Below, piece by piece: positions 53,537 through 63,490 of a stretch of 64,000 nt of DNA. The position numbers were made by a program, and so were the translations under genes. The notes below the pieces were generated by a model that had not been told where the DNA came from, made no database searches, and saw only the letters and a program-made list of their open reading frames with translations. Each line of letters begins with the position of its first letter. Position 1 is the first letter of the stretch. Source of the DNA: an uncultured Synergistales bacterium (lineage in GTDB: Bacteria; Synergistota; Synergistia; Synergistales; Aminobacteriaceae); the NCBI GenBank assembly GCA_905235735.1, contig CAJOMU010000003.1:1-64000 (forward strand), in the 5' to 3' direction.

Positions 53537-54472
53537 ATGAAGAATTTTTCATTATTATTCATTTCATTGTTACTCGTTATTGTTCTCGCAGGTTCAGCAT
53601 TTGCATCATCAAAAGTGTTCTTCACAAAGGACATATCACCCGCAGGAATGATGGCAATCTACAACAGACTTGGCCGTGAAGCAACTGGTCATGTAGGTGT
53701 GAAGCTCAGTACAGGCGAAGCAGGAAACACTCACTATCTTTCACCGAATTTAATCGGAGAACTGGTGAAGCATGTGAACGGAACAATCGTTGAATGCAAC
53801 ACAGTATACGGAGGTTCAAGATCGCGTACAGCAATGCACATGCAGGTAGCAGAGGATCACGGCTTCACGAAGATTGCGAAGGTTGACATCATGGACTCGG
53901 AAGGCGAAATATCACTGCCTGTTGCGAATGGAAAGCATCTCAAAGAGGATGTTGTCGGCTCACACTTCAGGGATTATGATTTCTTTCTTGTGTTGACGCA
54001 CTTCAAAGGTCATGCAATGGCAGGTTTCGGAGGAGCAATCAAGAACATATCAATTGGAATTGCATCATCGAACGGCAAAGGATTAATTCACGCCGGAGGA
54101 AATAAAAACGCAAGAAGTATCTGGGGTACCGAACAGGATATATTCCTCGAATCAATGGCTGAAGCTGCAAAGGCAATTTCAGACAGTCTTGGAAACGGAC
54201 AGCGCATAATGTATATCAGCGTAATGAATCATCTTTCTGTTGACTGCGATTGCGACGGTAGCCCGGCAGAACCTGATATGCATGACATTGGTATACTCGG
54301 ATCACTTGACCCTGTTGCACTGGATCAGGCATGCGTTGATTTAGTCTACAAAGCTCCAGACGGAAAATCACTCATCAGAAGAATGGAATCGCGTCATGGA
54401 ATTCACACGATTGAATACGCGGAAGAAATCGGTTTAGGTTCACGTGCATATGACCTTGTGAGTATCGACTAG
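53537..54472 (+). CDS. DUF362-domain protein with signal peptide
   Basis: A 311-residue exported protein; residues 1-23 (MKNFSLLFISLLLVIVLAGSAFA) are a signal peptide. The remainder is a DUF362 region (GHVGVKLSTGEAGNTHYLSP, VLTHFKGHAMAGFGGAIKNISIGIASSNGK). DUF362 proteins often carry 4Fe-4S ferredoxin motifs, but only one short Cys pair (DCDCDG) is seen here, so a redox role is uncertain. AAAGGGGAA lies about 10 nt before ATG 53537. A permease gene follows almost immediately. Confidence 0.8.
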   Translation: MKNFSLLFISLLLVIVLAGSAFASSKVFFTKDISPAGMMAIYNRLGREATGHVGVKLSTGEAGNTHYLSPNLIGELVKHVNGTIVECNTVYGGSRSRTAMHMQVAEDHGFTKIAKVDIMDSEGEISLPVANGKHLKEDVVGSHFRDYDFFLVLTHFKGHAMAGFGGAIKNISIGIASSNGKGLIHAGGNKNARSIWGTEQDIFLESMAEAAKAISDSLGNGQRIMYISVMNHLSVDCDCDGSPAEPDMHDIGILGSLDPVALDQACVDLVYKAPDGKSLIRRMESRHGIHTIEYAEEIGLGSRAYDLVSID

Positions 54473-54515
54473 TGATTTATAGCTTGAACAGATATATGCG
54501 TACTGGATATTAGGA

Positions 54516-55337
54516 ATGGCAATAGGCTCGTTTGTATCAGTATTCGGCAAGAAGAAGATACACGAGCTTTTTGCTTCAATGAGTGATAAGCGCATGAGCA
54601 TCTTCGGAATAATCCTAGCGTGTATTCTGGGAATAGCATCACCGTTATGCATGTACGGAACGATTCCGATTGCGGCATCATTTCGTGAGAAGGGAATGCG
54701 TGAGGATTGGCTTGCTTCATTCATGGTCGCATCAGTTCTGCTTAACCCTCAGCTAATCATATACTCTGCTGCACTTGGCCATGTTGCATTGAGTGTCCGA
54801 GTTATCTCATGCTTTATGTGCGGAATATTTGCAGGATTATGCGTGAACTTGTATTGCAGACTTACACACAGAGAGTTCTTCAGGTTCACGGGATTTTACG
54901 AGAGCAGTAATCGTGATACAGACCCGAATCTATTCATGAGATACATCAAGAATTTCGGGCGTAACATTAAGGCAACGGGATGCTATTTTCTTCTTGGGAT
55001 ATTCCTGACTGCATTGTTTCAACGTTATGTTCCTGCTGAATCATTTGCGAGGCTCTTCGGACGTAAGAACGGATTCGGTGTCTTAATGGCAGCAACTATA
55101 GGAGTGCCATTATATGCATGCGGAGGAGGAACGATTCCATTATTGCAGATGTGGTTAGCTGACGGAATGAGTATGGCAAGTGCGAGTGCGTTTATGATTA
55201 CCGGCCCTGCAACGAAGATTACGAATTTGGGTGCGCTTAAAATTGTTCTGGGCATAAAGAAGTTCATCGGGTATATTGTATTCGTGATGATGTATTCATT
55301 GCTGAATGGTATTGCTGTCGAGCTTATAGTTCCGTAA
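54516..55337 (+). CDS. Permease, UPF0718/DUF318 type
   Basis: A 273-residue protein from the first ATG, with about seven hydrophobic helices. IASPLCMYGTIPIAASFREKGMREDWLASFMVASVLLNPQL and GVPLYACGGGTIPLLQMWLADGMSMASASAFMITGPATKITN are the paired family motifs with small-residue Pro/Cys cores. Many relatives are linked to metalloid or thiol-related transport, but substrates are mostly unknown. The same frame continues upstream from 54483 as LEQIYAYWILG, which looks like genuine family sequence, yet contains no ATG, GTG or TTG and is bounded by TAG 54480-54482. Confidence 0.78.
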   Translation: MAIGSFVSVFGKKKIHELFASMSDKRMSIFGIILACILGIASPLCMYGTIPIAASFREKGMREDWLASFMVASVLLNPQLIIYSAALGHVALSVRVISCFMCGIFAGLCVNLYCRLTHREFFRFTGFYESSNRDTDPNLFMRYIKNFGRNIKATGCYFLLGIFLTALFQRYVPAESFARLFGRKNGFGVLMAATIGVPLYACGGGTIPLLQMWLADGMSMASASAFMITGPATKITNLGALKIVLGIKKFIGYIVFVMMYSLLNGIAVELIVP

Positions 55338-55339
55338 TA

Positions 55340-55370
55340 AGAAAGGGGAGTCATTAACGCTCCCCTAAAA
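55340..55370. terminator. Convergent terminator between permease gene and the 1021-residue gene
   Basis: GGGGAG (55345-55350) pairs with CTCCCC (55360-55365) around a 9 nt loop. A-rich and TAAAATT flanks allow moderate termination on both strands. Confidence 0.65.
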
Positions 55371-55379
55371 TTGCAATCT

Positions 55380-58300
55380 CTATTTCTTCAAGCCTAAACA
55401 CTCCGTAATCTCAAAACATATCTCTTTAACTGCTTCAATATCTTCACGGCTCAAGTATTCAGGATGCGCATGAAAAACTGAATCTCGAACATGCTGCAAT
55501 TTCGAAAATTTTTCCTTCCAGTATCCTTCGTATGGCTTATCACCGAAGTATTTCCCGAATGAATTCACCCAGTACTGTCCCATCACTGTACCAAGCACAT
55601 TAATCGGAAGAACATCAAGAAGACTTGCGTTAGTATTGTATTTTCGTCTCGTCTTCAGGAGCGAATTGTTATACTCATCTGAATTCAGAATCGGATTCTT
55701 TGTGCGCAGAATTTCATCAAGTTTTTCCTCATGCGTCCCAAATATCACAAGAAGTTCCTTCTTCATCAGTCTCACTATTGCCGCCTGAACATCAAGTATC
55801 TTCAACAAGCCAGGCGAGAATATAACTTCTGGGTCTTGAATCGAAATGTCTTCGCGCTTTTCATACTGGTCTAATTCCTTCTGAAAACATGCCTCAATCT
55901 CATTGTCCGCATTCCCCTTCTGATATATATTCACGTTAAGGCCAAGACGATTCAAGAGTTCACCTGAATATTCGAGGTTATAGAGTAAGCCCTTGAGAAT
56001 CGTATTCAGCAGCTTAGCTCCAGTTACATATGCAAGCGTAAGAAGTCCATCAAAGAATTTGCCGAAATCATTGCACTCAAGAAGACTGCTCCCTGATAGT
56101 GATATGCTCTGCGCTGTCCACTTCCCTGAACGCGAATCATGCCTCAGTCCGTTAATGAAGTATGAGTATACGTATATCCTCAGCCACGCGTTATTCTCGC
56201 CTATATGTCCTGCCTCTTTGATCTCGTCTGCAAGTTTCAGAAGACAGTATCGCCTCGCTGTATCATATCTTGAAGTGTTCTTCTTCGTTCCGTCAAGCTC
56301 AGAGTATAACAGGTATTCCAGTCCCTTATAGGCCATGATCCTAATGTTGTCCTCTTCGGAAAGCGAATATAGCTTCACGTCTTCATCATCGGCAAGCGTG
56401 AAGAAGTTGTAGACGTACCTGGCCATGATGAAACATCTTTCTGCACGTTCGGAATTAGTGAGGCTGAGATTGTCCGTGTTGAATTTGCTGACAAGATAAA
56501 GATAGTTATTCCTGACCTCGATATAATGTCCCTTGCTGTAAAAATTATCCGTCAGAATCTTCGATGTCTCTGAAATCGCCGCTGATGTGTTCAGAATCTT
56601 ATCCTGCAAGAATTTCGGAAGCTCATTGAATGTGTCTACCTTCCTGTCCTCAAGTATTGCCGGTTTTGTCTGTTCGGATTCAGAATCAGAAGTGATAACG
56701 TAAGGCTCAAGAGGAGTGTATGAACGGTTCACTAATTCTTCAAGCTCAGGATTAGAATCAAATTCATTTGTATCTTCTTCAGGGATCAGAATATGATTGA
56801 TTCTCTCTTTTGCTTTCTTGACCAGACCTTCACGCTCCCATGACTGCACTTTTTCTTCAGGAAATGGAATCGATGACACTATATTTTGAATCTGCATATT
56901 CCCGCTCATGTTCCTTCCCCTGATGAATCTTACTGGATGACCTTCAACACTAGGCGAATATTCAAGAAAGACAGCAAGAAGAGGGTCTTTAACGTTATAT
57001 TCATTGAACGTGCATAAAGTTTTGTCCTTAGTGCGTACCTTCCCGAACGGAGGAGTGCTGTGCCTTGCATAAAATTCAATCACGCCTTCTTCAGACAATG
57101 CAGAGAATACATCTGCCTTGAATACCTGTGCTGCTTCCGTTCCTCTGCTCTGAATTGCATACGCTGCTGCTCCTCTTCCGTTATTGCCCACTCTGAACGA
57201 AACTTTGAATTTCGGACGCATCTTCTTGCATGTCAGTAATCTCCTTCGAAGGTCTTTATCCTCAATTTGATTCAAGTGAAAGAATACAGCCTCTTCTGAT
57301 GTTAGCTGAACATCATATTTCTCAAGTGCCGCACACTTTATGAATCCGTAGAGCTTATCCCTGTTAGGATTGAAGTAATCTACCTCTCCTTCAAATTTTC
57401 TAGTGCTTATGTCCGGGAGGTTATTCAGTGATTCATTTTCCGTTACTGAAGGGCTTCCTGCAGTTTTATATGCGTGTTCCATGATCGCATTATCGTGTTT
57501 CTGAGAGTTCAGCCATTCCTTTAATGCACTGACATTTTCAGGTGAACATAATTCGTCCGTGTTAGGCCATGATGAGAAACCCAGAACGTGATTTGCAATT
57601 GCGGCAGTATATGCGAAACACATGTTACGATACTCGGTTGAATTATTATGATTCTCAACTGCATTCACAATTATCCAGAGTAACATGGAGATTAACTGCT
57701 GAGGTTCAGATTTCAGTAATAATGCAAAGTTCTTAGGGTTTAAGGCTTCACTAACTATCAGACAGGCTAAGGCATTCATTCTTGATGCTGATGGTGATGA
57801 GATCATATATGCAGCTCTGAAATCGTGTATCCGCATGAAAATATCAAAACTCTTATTGTTTTCGCCTATGATGTGAAGTATGAATGCGTAAACTTCAGAT
57901 GCAATGACACTGTTCTGATTAGCCCTCCATAACTGACGCGATGAGTTCAATATGTCCGTCATTCTTGCTGAATATGGCTTATTCTCGTTTATCTTCACTG
58001 CATACTGATACTGCGATAATATTTTTTCAGCGGCTGTCTGCTGTTTCTGAATAGTCTTATCTGTTTTTGCTGTCTTGAACTTACGAATATAATCCGCACT
58101 GAGTGATTCTGTTTCACCTGAAGCATATTCCATCTCGTTGATATATTCATCAAGTTCACCCTGAAATTTTATCTCATGCGCTGCTTTTGACTTCTCTGGC
58201 TTTGGTTCAGGTTTAGGAATTTCAACATGCTCTTGTTTAGGAAGTTCAACAGGTTTTTGTTCAGCAACAGGCTCATCATCAAGCGGACGAATTCCCCAAA

Positions 58301-58445
58301 TCATTTGATAGACCCAAAGCTCACGGCCAAGTTCAATATGATCATCTTCGCATTTAAGCAGAACACCTTCAGATTTGTGTCCGTCGGGCATTAATGTAAT
58401 TTCAACTTTCCTGCCTAAATACTTTTCGATAGTCTTTCGTTCCAT
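55380..58445 (-). CDS. Large multidomain protein with Sm-like, cold-shock-like and HEPN-like segments
   Basis: A 1021-residue protein, unrecognised as a whole. Residues 1-58 (GRKVEITLMPDGHKSEGVLL...) resemble an Sm/LSm-like fold. A Pro/Glu/Lys linker covers 59-88 and a helical region 95-325. Residues about 350-432 (FEGEVDYFNPNRDKLYGFIK, AVFFHLNQIED, KVSFRVGNNGRGAAAYAIQ) resemble a cold-shock domain, with a second beta-rich segment at 441-510. A long helical part (605-1021) ends in SKLQHVRDSVFHAHPEYLSREDI. There R987-x4-H992 fits the RxxxxH motif of HEPN ribonucleases. It starts 25 bp after purL on the same strand. An RNA-binding and possibly RNA-cleaving role is inference. Confidence 0.6.
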   Translation of the reverse strand: MERKTIEKYLGRKVEITLMPDGHKSEGVLLKCEDDHIELGRELWVYQMIWGIRPLDDEPVAEQKPVELPKQEHVEIPKPEPKPEKSKAAHEIKFQGELDEYINEMEYASGETESLSADYIRKFKTAKTDKTIQKQQTAAEKILSQYQYAVKINENKPYSARMTDILNSSRQLWRANQNSVIASEVYAFILHIIGENNKSFDIFMRIHDFRAAYMISSPSASRMNALACLIVSEALNPKNFALLLKSEPQQLISMLLWIIVNAVENHNNSTEYRNMCFAYTAAIANHVLGFSSWPNTDELCSPENVSALKEWLNSQKHDNAIMEHAYKTAGSPSVTENESLNNLPDISTRKFEGEVDYFNPNRDKLYGFIKCAALEKYDVQLTSEEAVFFHLNQIEDKDLRRRLLTCKKMRPKFKVSFRVGNNGRGAAAYAIQSRGTEAAQVFKADVFSALSEEGVIEFYARHSTPPFGKVRTKDKTLCTFNEYNVKDPLLAVFLEYSPSVEGHPVRFIRGRNMSGNMQIQNIVSSIPFPEEKVQSWEREGLVKKAKERINHILIPEEDTNEFDSNPELEELVNRSYTPLEPYVITSDSESEQTKPAILEDRKVDTFNELPKFLQDKILNTSAAISETSKILTDNFYSKGHYIEVRNNYLYLVSKFNTDNLSLTNSERAERCFIMARYVYNFFTLADDEDVKLYSLSEEDNIRIMAYKGLEYLLYSELDGTKKNTSRYDTARRYCLLKLADEIKEAGHIGENNAWLRIYVYSYFINGLRHDSRSGKWTAQSISLSGSSLLECNDFGKFFDGLLTLAYVTGAKLLNTILKGLLYNLEYSGELLNRLGLNVNIYQKGNADNEIEACFQKELDQYEKREDISIQDPEVIFSPGLLKILDVQAAIVRLMKKELLVIFGTHEEKLDEILRTKNPILNSDEYNNSLLKTRRKYNTNASLLDVLPINVLGTVMGQYWVNSFGKYFGDKPYEGYWKEKFSKLQHVRDSVFHAHPEYLSREDIEAVKEICFEITECLGLKK

Positions 58446-58470
58446 AAAAGTATATACACCTCCATAAAAA

Positions 58471-61400
58471 TCATTCTCTCATACAATACTCACAAGCTGA
58501 CTCGAAAAATTTCAGGTCATAATTCCCGCATACGTTCTTGTACAGCCCTGAGCTAACACGTTCTGCATGTCCCATTCTGCCAAGTACACGGCCATCAGGT
58601 GAGGTTACACATTCAACAGCATAGCATGACCCTGAAGGATTGTATCGTGTATTCATTGAGGGATTGCCGTTGAGGTCAACATACTGCGCTGCAATCTGGC
58701 CGTTATGCATGAGTTCCGTGAAGAGTGATTCATCACATACGAATCTTCCTTCACCGTGTGAGATTGGCATTGAGTATACATCGCCGATATTATACTTTCT
58801 GAACCATGCAGAATGATTCGAGATTACTTTCGCATTTATGATTCGCGATTGATACCTGCCTATGCGATTGAACGTTAATGTTGCATTCAGTTCTTCAGGT
58901 TCGCATATTCTACCGAATGGAAGCAAGCCTACCTTCACGAGTGCCTGAAATCCGTTGCATATTCCAAAGATTAATCCGCCTCTGACATCAAGCAAATCTT
59001 CAAGTGCATCACGTACCGCTGGACTGCGTAAGAATATCGCGATGAATTTTCCAGATCCGTCAGGCTCATCACCATTTGAGAATCCTCCGGGCAAGACAAG
59101 TGCGTTTGATTCTCTGAGTGAACGTGAAAACTCTTCTGCTGATTTTTTCATGAGTTCGGGCGTTAATGTCTTCACAACAAATATTTCTGCCTGACCTCCA
59201 GAACGATTGATTGCGCTGGCGGTTTCATATTCGCAGTTAGTTCCGGCGAAAACAGGAATAAGAAATCGAGGCTTTGCTTTCAGGTTGTGAGTGTAAAACA
59301 TCTTTGGCAAATCATGTTTCACTTCTACGTTCGGAATGTTCATTGATGATTCATCAGTCTCAACTGGGAATATGCTCTCAAGTGTTGAGTTGTACGATTG
59401 CTCTGCGTCATGAAGGTTCACGGTCTCACTTGCAAACTTAATCACAGGTTCATCAATCACATGGCCAAGTTCAACGGCATCATCAACATTCTCATCATCT
59501 GAAAGCTCAACGATAAATCTTCCGCGTCTCTCATCGAATACATCAATGTCATCATGCGAAAACTCAAAGCCGAAATTATTTCCGAGACACATCTTGAAGA
59601 CTGACGCAATTATTCCCCCGTTCGTTGGAACATGACAGGCTAAAATTTTTCCGCGTGAATTCAAATCTCGAATCACATTGAACACTTTCATCAACGATTT
59701 GCTGTCGGGAATTCCTCTTTCATCATATGAAGGCTGAATCATAATGACACGTGAATCTGAACATTTGAATTCATTCGAGACTACATCATGAACATCTGCG
59801 ATTGAGACGGCGAAAGATATTAATGTTGGAGGGACATCATAATTCACACCTTCAGAACTCATGAATGAACCGCTCATTGAATCCTTTCCTCCGATTGCCG
59901 CAACTCCGAAATCTAATTGTGCCTTCAATGCTCCGAGTAATGCAGAAAACGGCAGTCCCCATTTCATTGAATCATGTTCAGGTTTACCAAAATATTCCTG
60001 GAACGTAAGCCAGCAATGACTCAAATCTCCTCCTGAGGCGATAATTTTGCACAGTGAATCAACGACAGCAATATATGCACCGTCAAAGCATGAACGCGAA
60101 GATATATACGGATCGAAGCCCCATGACATTAACGAGCATGTATCAGTTTCGCGGTCAATCCCAACAGGAATTTTTGCGGCCATGACCTGCGAAGGTGTCT
60201 TCTGGAATTTCCCTCCGAATGGCATTAGTACTGTGTGTGCTCCGACAGTCGAATCAAAACGTTCAGACAGTCCGCGCTTTGAACATACATTCAAATCTGA
60301 CAGAACGTCAAACAGTCTCGTCTTAAAGTCCTTGTGCGAATCATTATGCATCTCATTTGCTGGTTCATTCACGATTATGTTTATGTGTCTTTCTGCACCG
60401 TTGCTGTCGATGAATTCACGTGAGAGATTCACGATTTCCTTTCCTCGCCATGTCATGCGCATACGTCCTGAATCATTCACTCGTGCAATTACTGCGGCGT
60501 TTACGTCTTCGGAGAGTGCGAGAGATTTTACGCGTTCAACATTCTCTGAGCTTACGACAACGGCCATGCGTTCCTGAGATTCACTAACGGCTATTTCTGT
60601 TCCGTCTAGACCCGCATACTTCAGCGGTACAGTGTCAAGGTCAATATCAAGTCCGTCTGCAAGTTCACCTACTGCAACGCTAACCCCTCCTGCACCGAAG
60701 TCATTACACTTCTTGATGAGCTTCGTGAACTCTGAATTTCTGAACAGTCTTTGAAGTTTTCGTTCTTCGGGAGCATTACCCTTCTGGACTTCAGCACCGC
60801 ATGTTTCGAGTGATACTGCATTATGTGAAACGCTGGAACCTGTTGCACCTCCGATTCCGTCTCTGCCTGTTCTGCCTCCCAAAAGCAAAACGTAATCTCC
60901 TGCTTCAGGTCTCTCACGTATAACGCTGTCCTCTTTCACTGCCGCTATTACTGCTCCGACTTCGAGACGCTTTGCACGATAACCTTCGTGATATATCTCA
61001 TCAACGATTCCTGTGGGAATTCCGATTTGATTCCCATATGACGAATAACCTTGAGCTGCCTTCGTTATGATTGAACGCTGAGATAATTTGCCTGGCATTG
61101 TAGGTTTGAATGGATTAGCTGCGCCTGTTATTCGCATGGCCTGATAGACATATGCACGTCCTGATAGAGGATCTCTGATTGCTCCGCCGATACATGTTGC
61201 TGCACCTCCGAAAGGTTCAATTTCGGTCGGGTGATTATGAGTTTCATTCTTGAAGAGCAATAACCATTTCTCACCGTCAACATCAATTCTCACTGTGCAC
61301 GCATTATTCTCATCGGATAATACAAGGTCATGAAGTTTATCTTTAGACCTGAGATATTTTGCTCCGATTGTTGCGATGTCCATTAACGTTACCGGTTTGT

Positions 61401-62136
61401 CTTCAGGATAACCCAGCTCTTTGCGAATGGCCAAGTACGAATCAAATGCTTTCTGAACGTTCACATCATGAATTTCTGCATCATCAATTCGAGTTGAGAA
61501 CGTTGTATGTCTGCAATGATCTGACCAGTACGTATCGATAACTTTAATCTCGGTAGCGGTTGGGTGTCTGTGTTCAGCCTCGAAATATTTCATGCAGCAC
61601 ACTAAATCTTCATTGCTCATTGCGAGATTACGAATCGATTCAAGGCTAGTGATTGTCTTCACGTCTTCAGGAATTGAATAGTTCATCTCAAGTGAAGAAT
61701 ATTCATTCAGTTGTGCCTCTCGTGATTCGACTGGATTAATGAGAAATTTCTTTATGGCATCGTGATTCTGAATCTCACCGTAAAACACATACACTTTTGC
61801 TGTCCTGACTACCGGCCTGAAACCGAGTAACAGCATTGCACATTGTTCAGCGGCATCAGCACGTTGGTCATATTGTCCTGGAAGATATTCGACAGCAAGA
61901 ACGTAATCTGCATCATTGGGAAGTGATTCGGTGATTGTGTCTGTGGGTGCTTCAGCGAAGATTGAATACCTGCATGTGTTGAGCATATCATCAGTGAGAC
62001 CTTGAATATCATAACGGCTGAAGATTTTTATTTCGCGTAAATTTTCATTGCCTTTCATGCTTCGAATTTCGTTTATGAGTGAAAGTGTTTCTGTGTTCAG
62101 AATATCTTTTCTTGTTGTATATAGTCTATGTACCAA
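58471..62136 (-). CDS. purL: Phosphoribosylformylglycinamidine synthase, single-chain clostridial type
   Basis: A 1221-residue enzyme converting FGAR, glutamine and ATP to FGAM in purine synthesis. The start is TTG 62136 (VHRLYTTRKD follows), about 10 nt after AAGGAGG. Domains in order: an N-terminal PurS-like part (about 1-160); the substrate/ATP domain beginning near 185 (IDTYWSDHCRHTTF), with NETHNHPTEIEPFGGAATCIGG; a second AIRS-like half (DFGAGGVSVAVGELADG, GGKDSMSG); and a C-terminal glutaminase (GTNCEYETA, GICNGFQAL with the nucleophile near residue 1057). It matches the roughly 1200-residue family rather than split PurS/L/Q. purD is 91 bp upstream. Confidence 0.95.
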   Translation of the reverse strand: MVHRLYTTRKDILNTETLSLINEIRSMKGNENLREIKIFSRYDIQGLTDDMLNTCRYSIFAEAPTDTITESLPNDADYVLAVEYLPGQYDQRADAAEQCAMLLLGFRPVVRTAKVYVFYGEIQNHDAIKKFLINPVESREAQLNEYSSLEMNYSIPEDVKTITSLESIRNLAMSNEDLVCCMKYFEAEHRHPTATEIKVIDTYWSDHCRHTTFSTRIDDAEIHDVNVQKAFDSYLAIRKELGYPEDKPVTLMDIATIGAKYLRSKDKLHDLVLSDENNACTVRIDVDGEKWLLLFKNETHNHPTEIEPFGGAATCIGGAIRDPLSGRAYVYQAMRITGAANPFKPTMPGKLSQRSIITKAAQGYSSYGNQIGIPTGIVDEIYHEGYRAKRLEVGAVIAAVKEDSVIRERPEAGDYVLLLGGRTGRDGIGGATGSSVSHNAVSLETCGAEVQKGNAPEERKLQRLFRNSEFTKLIKKCNDFGAGGVSVAVGELADGLDIDLDTVPLKYAGLDGTEIAVSESQERMAVVVSSENVERVKSLALSEDVNAAVIARVNDSGRMRMTWRGKEIVNLSREFIDSNGAERHINIIVNEPANEMHNDSHKDFKTRLFDVLSDLNVCSKRGLSERFDSTVGAHTVLMPFGGKFQKTPSQVMAAKIPVGIDRETDTCSLMSWGFDPYISSRSCFDGAYIAVVDSLCKIIASGGDLSHCWLTFQEYFGKPEHDSMKWGLPFSALLGALKAQLDFGVAAIGGKDSMSGSFMSSEGVNYDVPPTLISFAVSIADVHDVVSNEFKCSDSRVIMIQPSYDERGIPDSKSLMKVFNVIRDLNSRGKILACHVPTNGGIIASVFKMCLGNNFGFEFSHDDIDVFDERRGRFIVELSDDENVDDAVELGHVIDEPVIKFASETVNLHDAEQSYNSTLESIFPVETDESSMNIPNVEVKHDLPKMFYTHNLKAKPRFLIPVFAGTNCEYETASAINRSGGQAEIFVVKTLTPELMKKSAEEFSRSLRESNALVLPGGFSNGDEPDGSGKFIAIFLRSPAVRDALEDLLDVRGGLIFGICNGFQALVKVGLLPFGRICEPEELNATLTFNRIGRYQSRIINAKVISNHSAWFRKYNIGDVYSMPISHGEGRFVCDESLFTELMHNGQIAAQYVDLNGNPSMNTRYNPSGSCYAVECVTSPDGRVLGRMGHAERVSSGLYKNVCGNYDLKFFESACEYCMRE

Positions 62137-62227
62137 AAGAGAATGCCTCCTTAAAGATAAAAATATGAGCTGAACCTTCGCATTAAACGTAAGTATCAGC
62201 CCTCTAATGAATATATATTGCTATCCT

Positions 62228-63484
62228 TCAACATGCGCCTATATCTGTTCTGTAACGCATCCCATCGAATTTGATTCTGCTCACTGCGTCATATGCTTTC
62301 TCACGTGCACTGACTGAGTCATCACCTACAGCATTAACCGCGAGAACTCTTCCTCCTGATGTAAAATATTTTTCTCCTTCGCGTCTCGTTCCCGAATGAA
62401 ACACATGAACTCCCGATATACTCTCCGAATCACCGAAGTCAATTTCGTAACCAGTGAGATATGTGCTCGGATAACCGTTAGACGCAATGACGACACAGCA
62501 TGAAGATTTATTGCTGAACTTCACATCAACTTCATCAAGTCTTTCATCACAAACAGCAAGCATGATGTCAAATAAATCACTCTCCAATAATGGGAGTACT
62601 GCTTCTGCTTCAGGGTCTCCGAACCTGCAATTATATTCGATGACTTTCGGGCCTTCCTTCGTGAGCATGAGACCGAAATATAAACAGCCTTTGAAGGTTC
62701 TTCCTTCGTGATTCATGGCCTCAATCGTTGGGATAAATATTCGTTTCATGCATTCGTCAGCGATTTCAGGAGTGTAATAGAAGTTCGGAGCGACAACACC
62801 CATTCCGCCGGTATTAGGGCCTTTGTTGCTGTCATATGCTCTCTTGTGATCCATTGATGAGATCATAGGAACGATTGTTTTTCCGTCAGTGAAAGCGAGA
62901 ACCGTAACCTCTGGGCCTCGAAGACATTCCTCAATGAGAATTCTCTCGCCGCTCTTCCCGAATGTTTTATCTTTCATGCATGACATTATTGCGTCTCTTG
63001 CCTGCTTGAAATTTTCCGCAACAGTTACGCCTTTTCCCTTTGCGAGACCGTCAGCCTTAATCACTATGGGACAATCGGAGAGTGCTGCATACGATAATGC
63101 CTCATCAACTGAGGTGAAGATTTTGTATTTTGCGGTTGGGATATTATATTTCGTCATGAGTTCTTTGGCGAAGATTTTGCTGCTTTCAATGATTGCGGCT
63201 TTCTGGTTAGGGCCGAAACATTTTATGCCTATTGCCTCTAAACTATCGACAGCTCCGAGTGCAAGAGGGTCATCTGGTGCGACGATTGCGAAATCTATTG
63301 CGTGTGTCTTTGCGAATTCGACTATGCCTTCAATATCTTCAGCTGAAATTTTCACACACTCAGCTACTTTTGATATTCCACCATTACCTGGTAATGCGTA
63401 GAGTTTTGTGATGCGTGGGTTATGCGATACACATTCAGCGATTACGTGTTCGCGTCCACCTCCGCCGATTATCATTACGTTCAT
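62228..63484 (-). CDS. purD: Phosphoribosylamine-glycine ligase
   Basis: A 418-residue ATP-grasp enzyme that makes GAR from phosphoribosylamine and glycine. The N-terminal MIIGGGGREHVIAE, DPLALGAVDSLE, KADGLAKGKGVTVAEN, HKRAYDSNKGPNTGGMGVVAP and YNCRFGDPEAEAVLPLL are all conserved. The start, ATG 63484, lies 6 bp after the yoeB stop, so the toxin-antitoxin genes and purD may share a transcript. A 91 bp gap with no clear terminator separates it from purL. Confidence 0.97.
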   Translation of the reverse strand: MNVMIIGGGGREHVIAECVSHNPRITKLYALPGNGGISKVAECVKISAEDIEGIVEFAKTHAIDFAIVAPDDPLALGAVDSLEAIGIKCFGPNQKAAIIESSKIFAKELMTKYNIPTAKYKIFTSVDEALSYAALSDCPIVIKADGLAKGKGVTVAENFKQARDAIMSCMKDKTFGKSGERILIEECLRGPEVTVLAFTDGKTIVPMISSMDHKRAYDSNKGPNTGGMGVVAPNFYYTPEIADECMKRIFIPTIEAMNHEGRTFKGCLYFGLMLTKEGPKVIEYNCRFGDPEAEAVLPLLESDLFDIMLAVCDERLDEVDVKFSNKSSCCVVIASNGYPSTYLTGYEIDFGDSESISGVHVFHSGTRREGEKYFTSGGRVLAVNAVGDDSVSAREKAYDAVSRIKFDGMRYRTDIGAC

Positions 63485-63490
63485 GATTGA

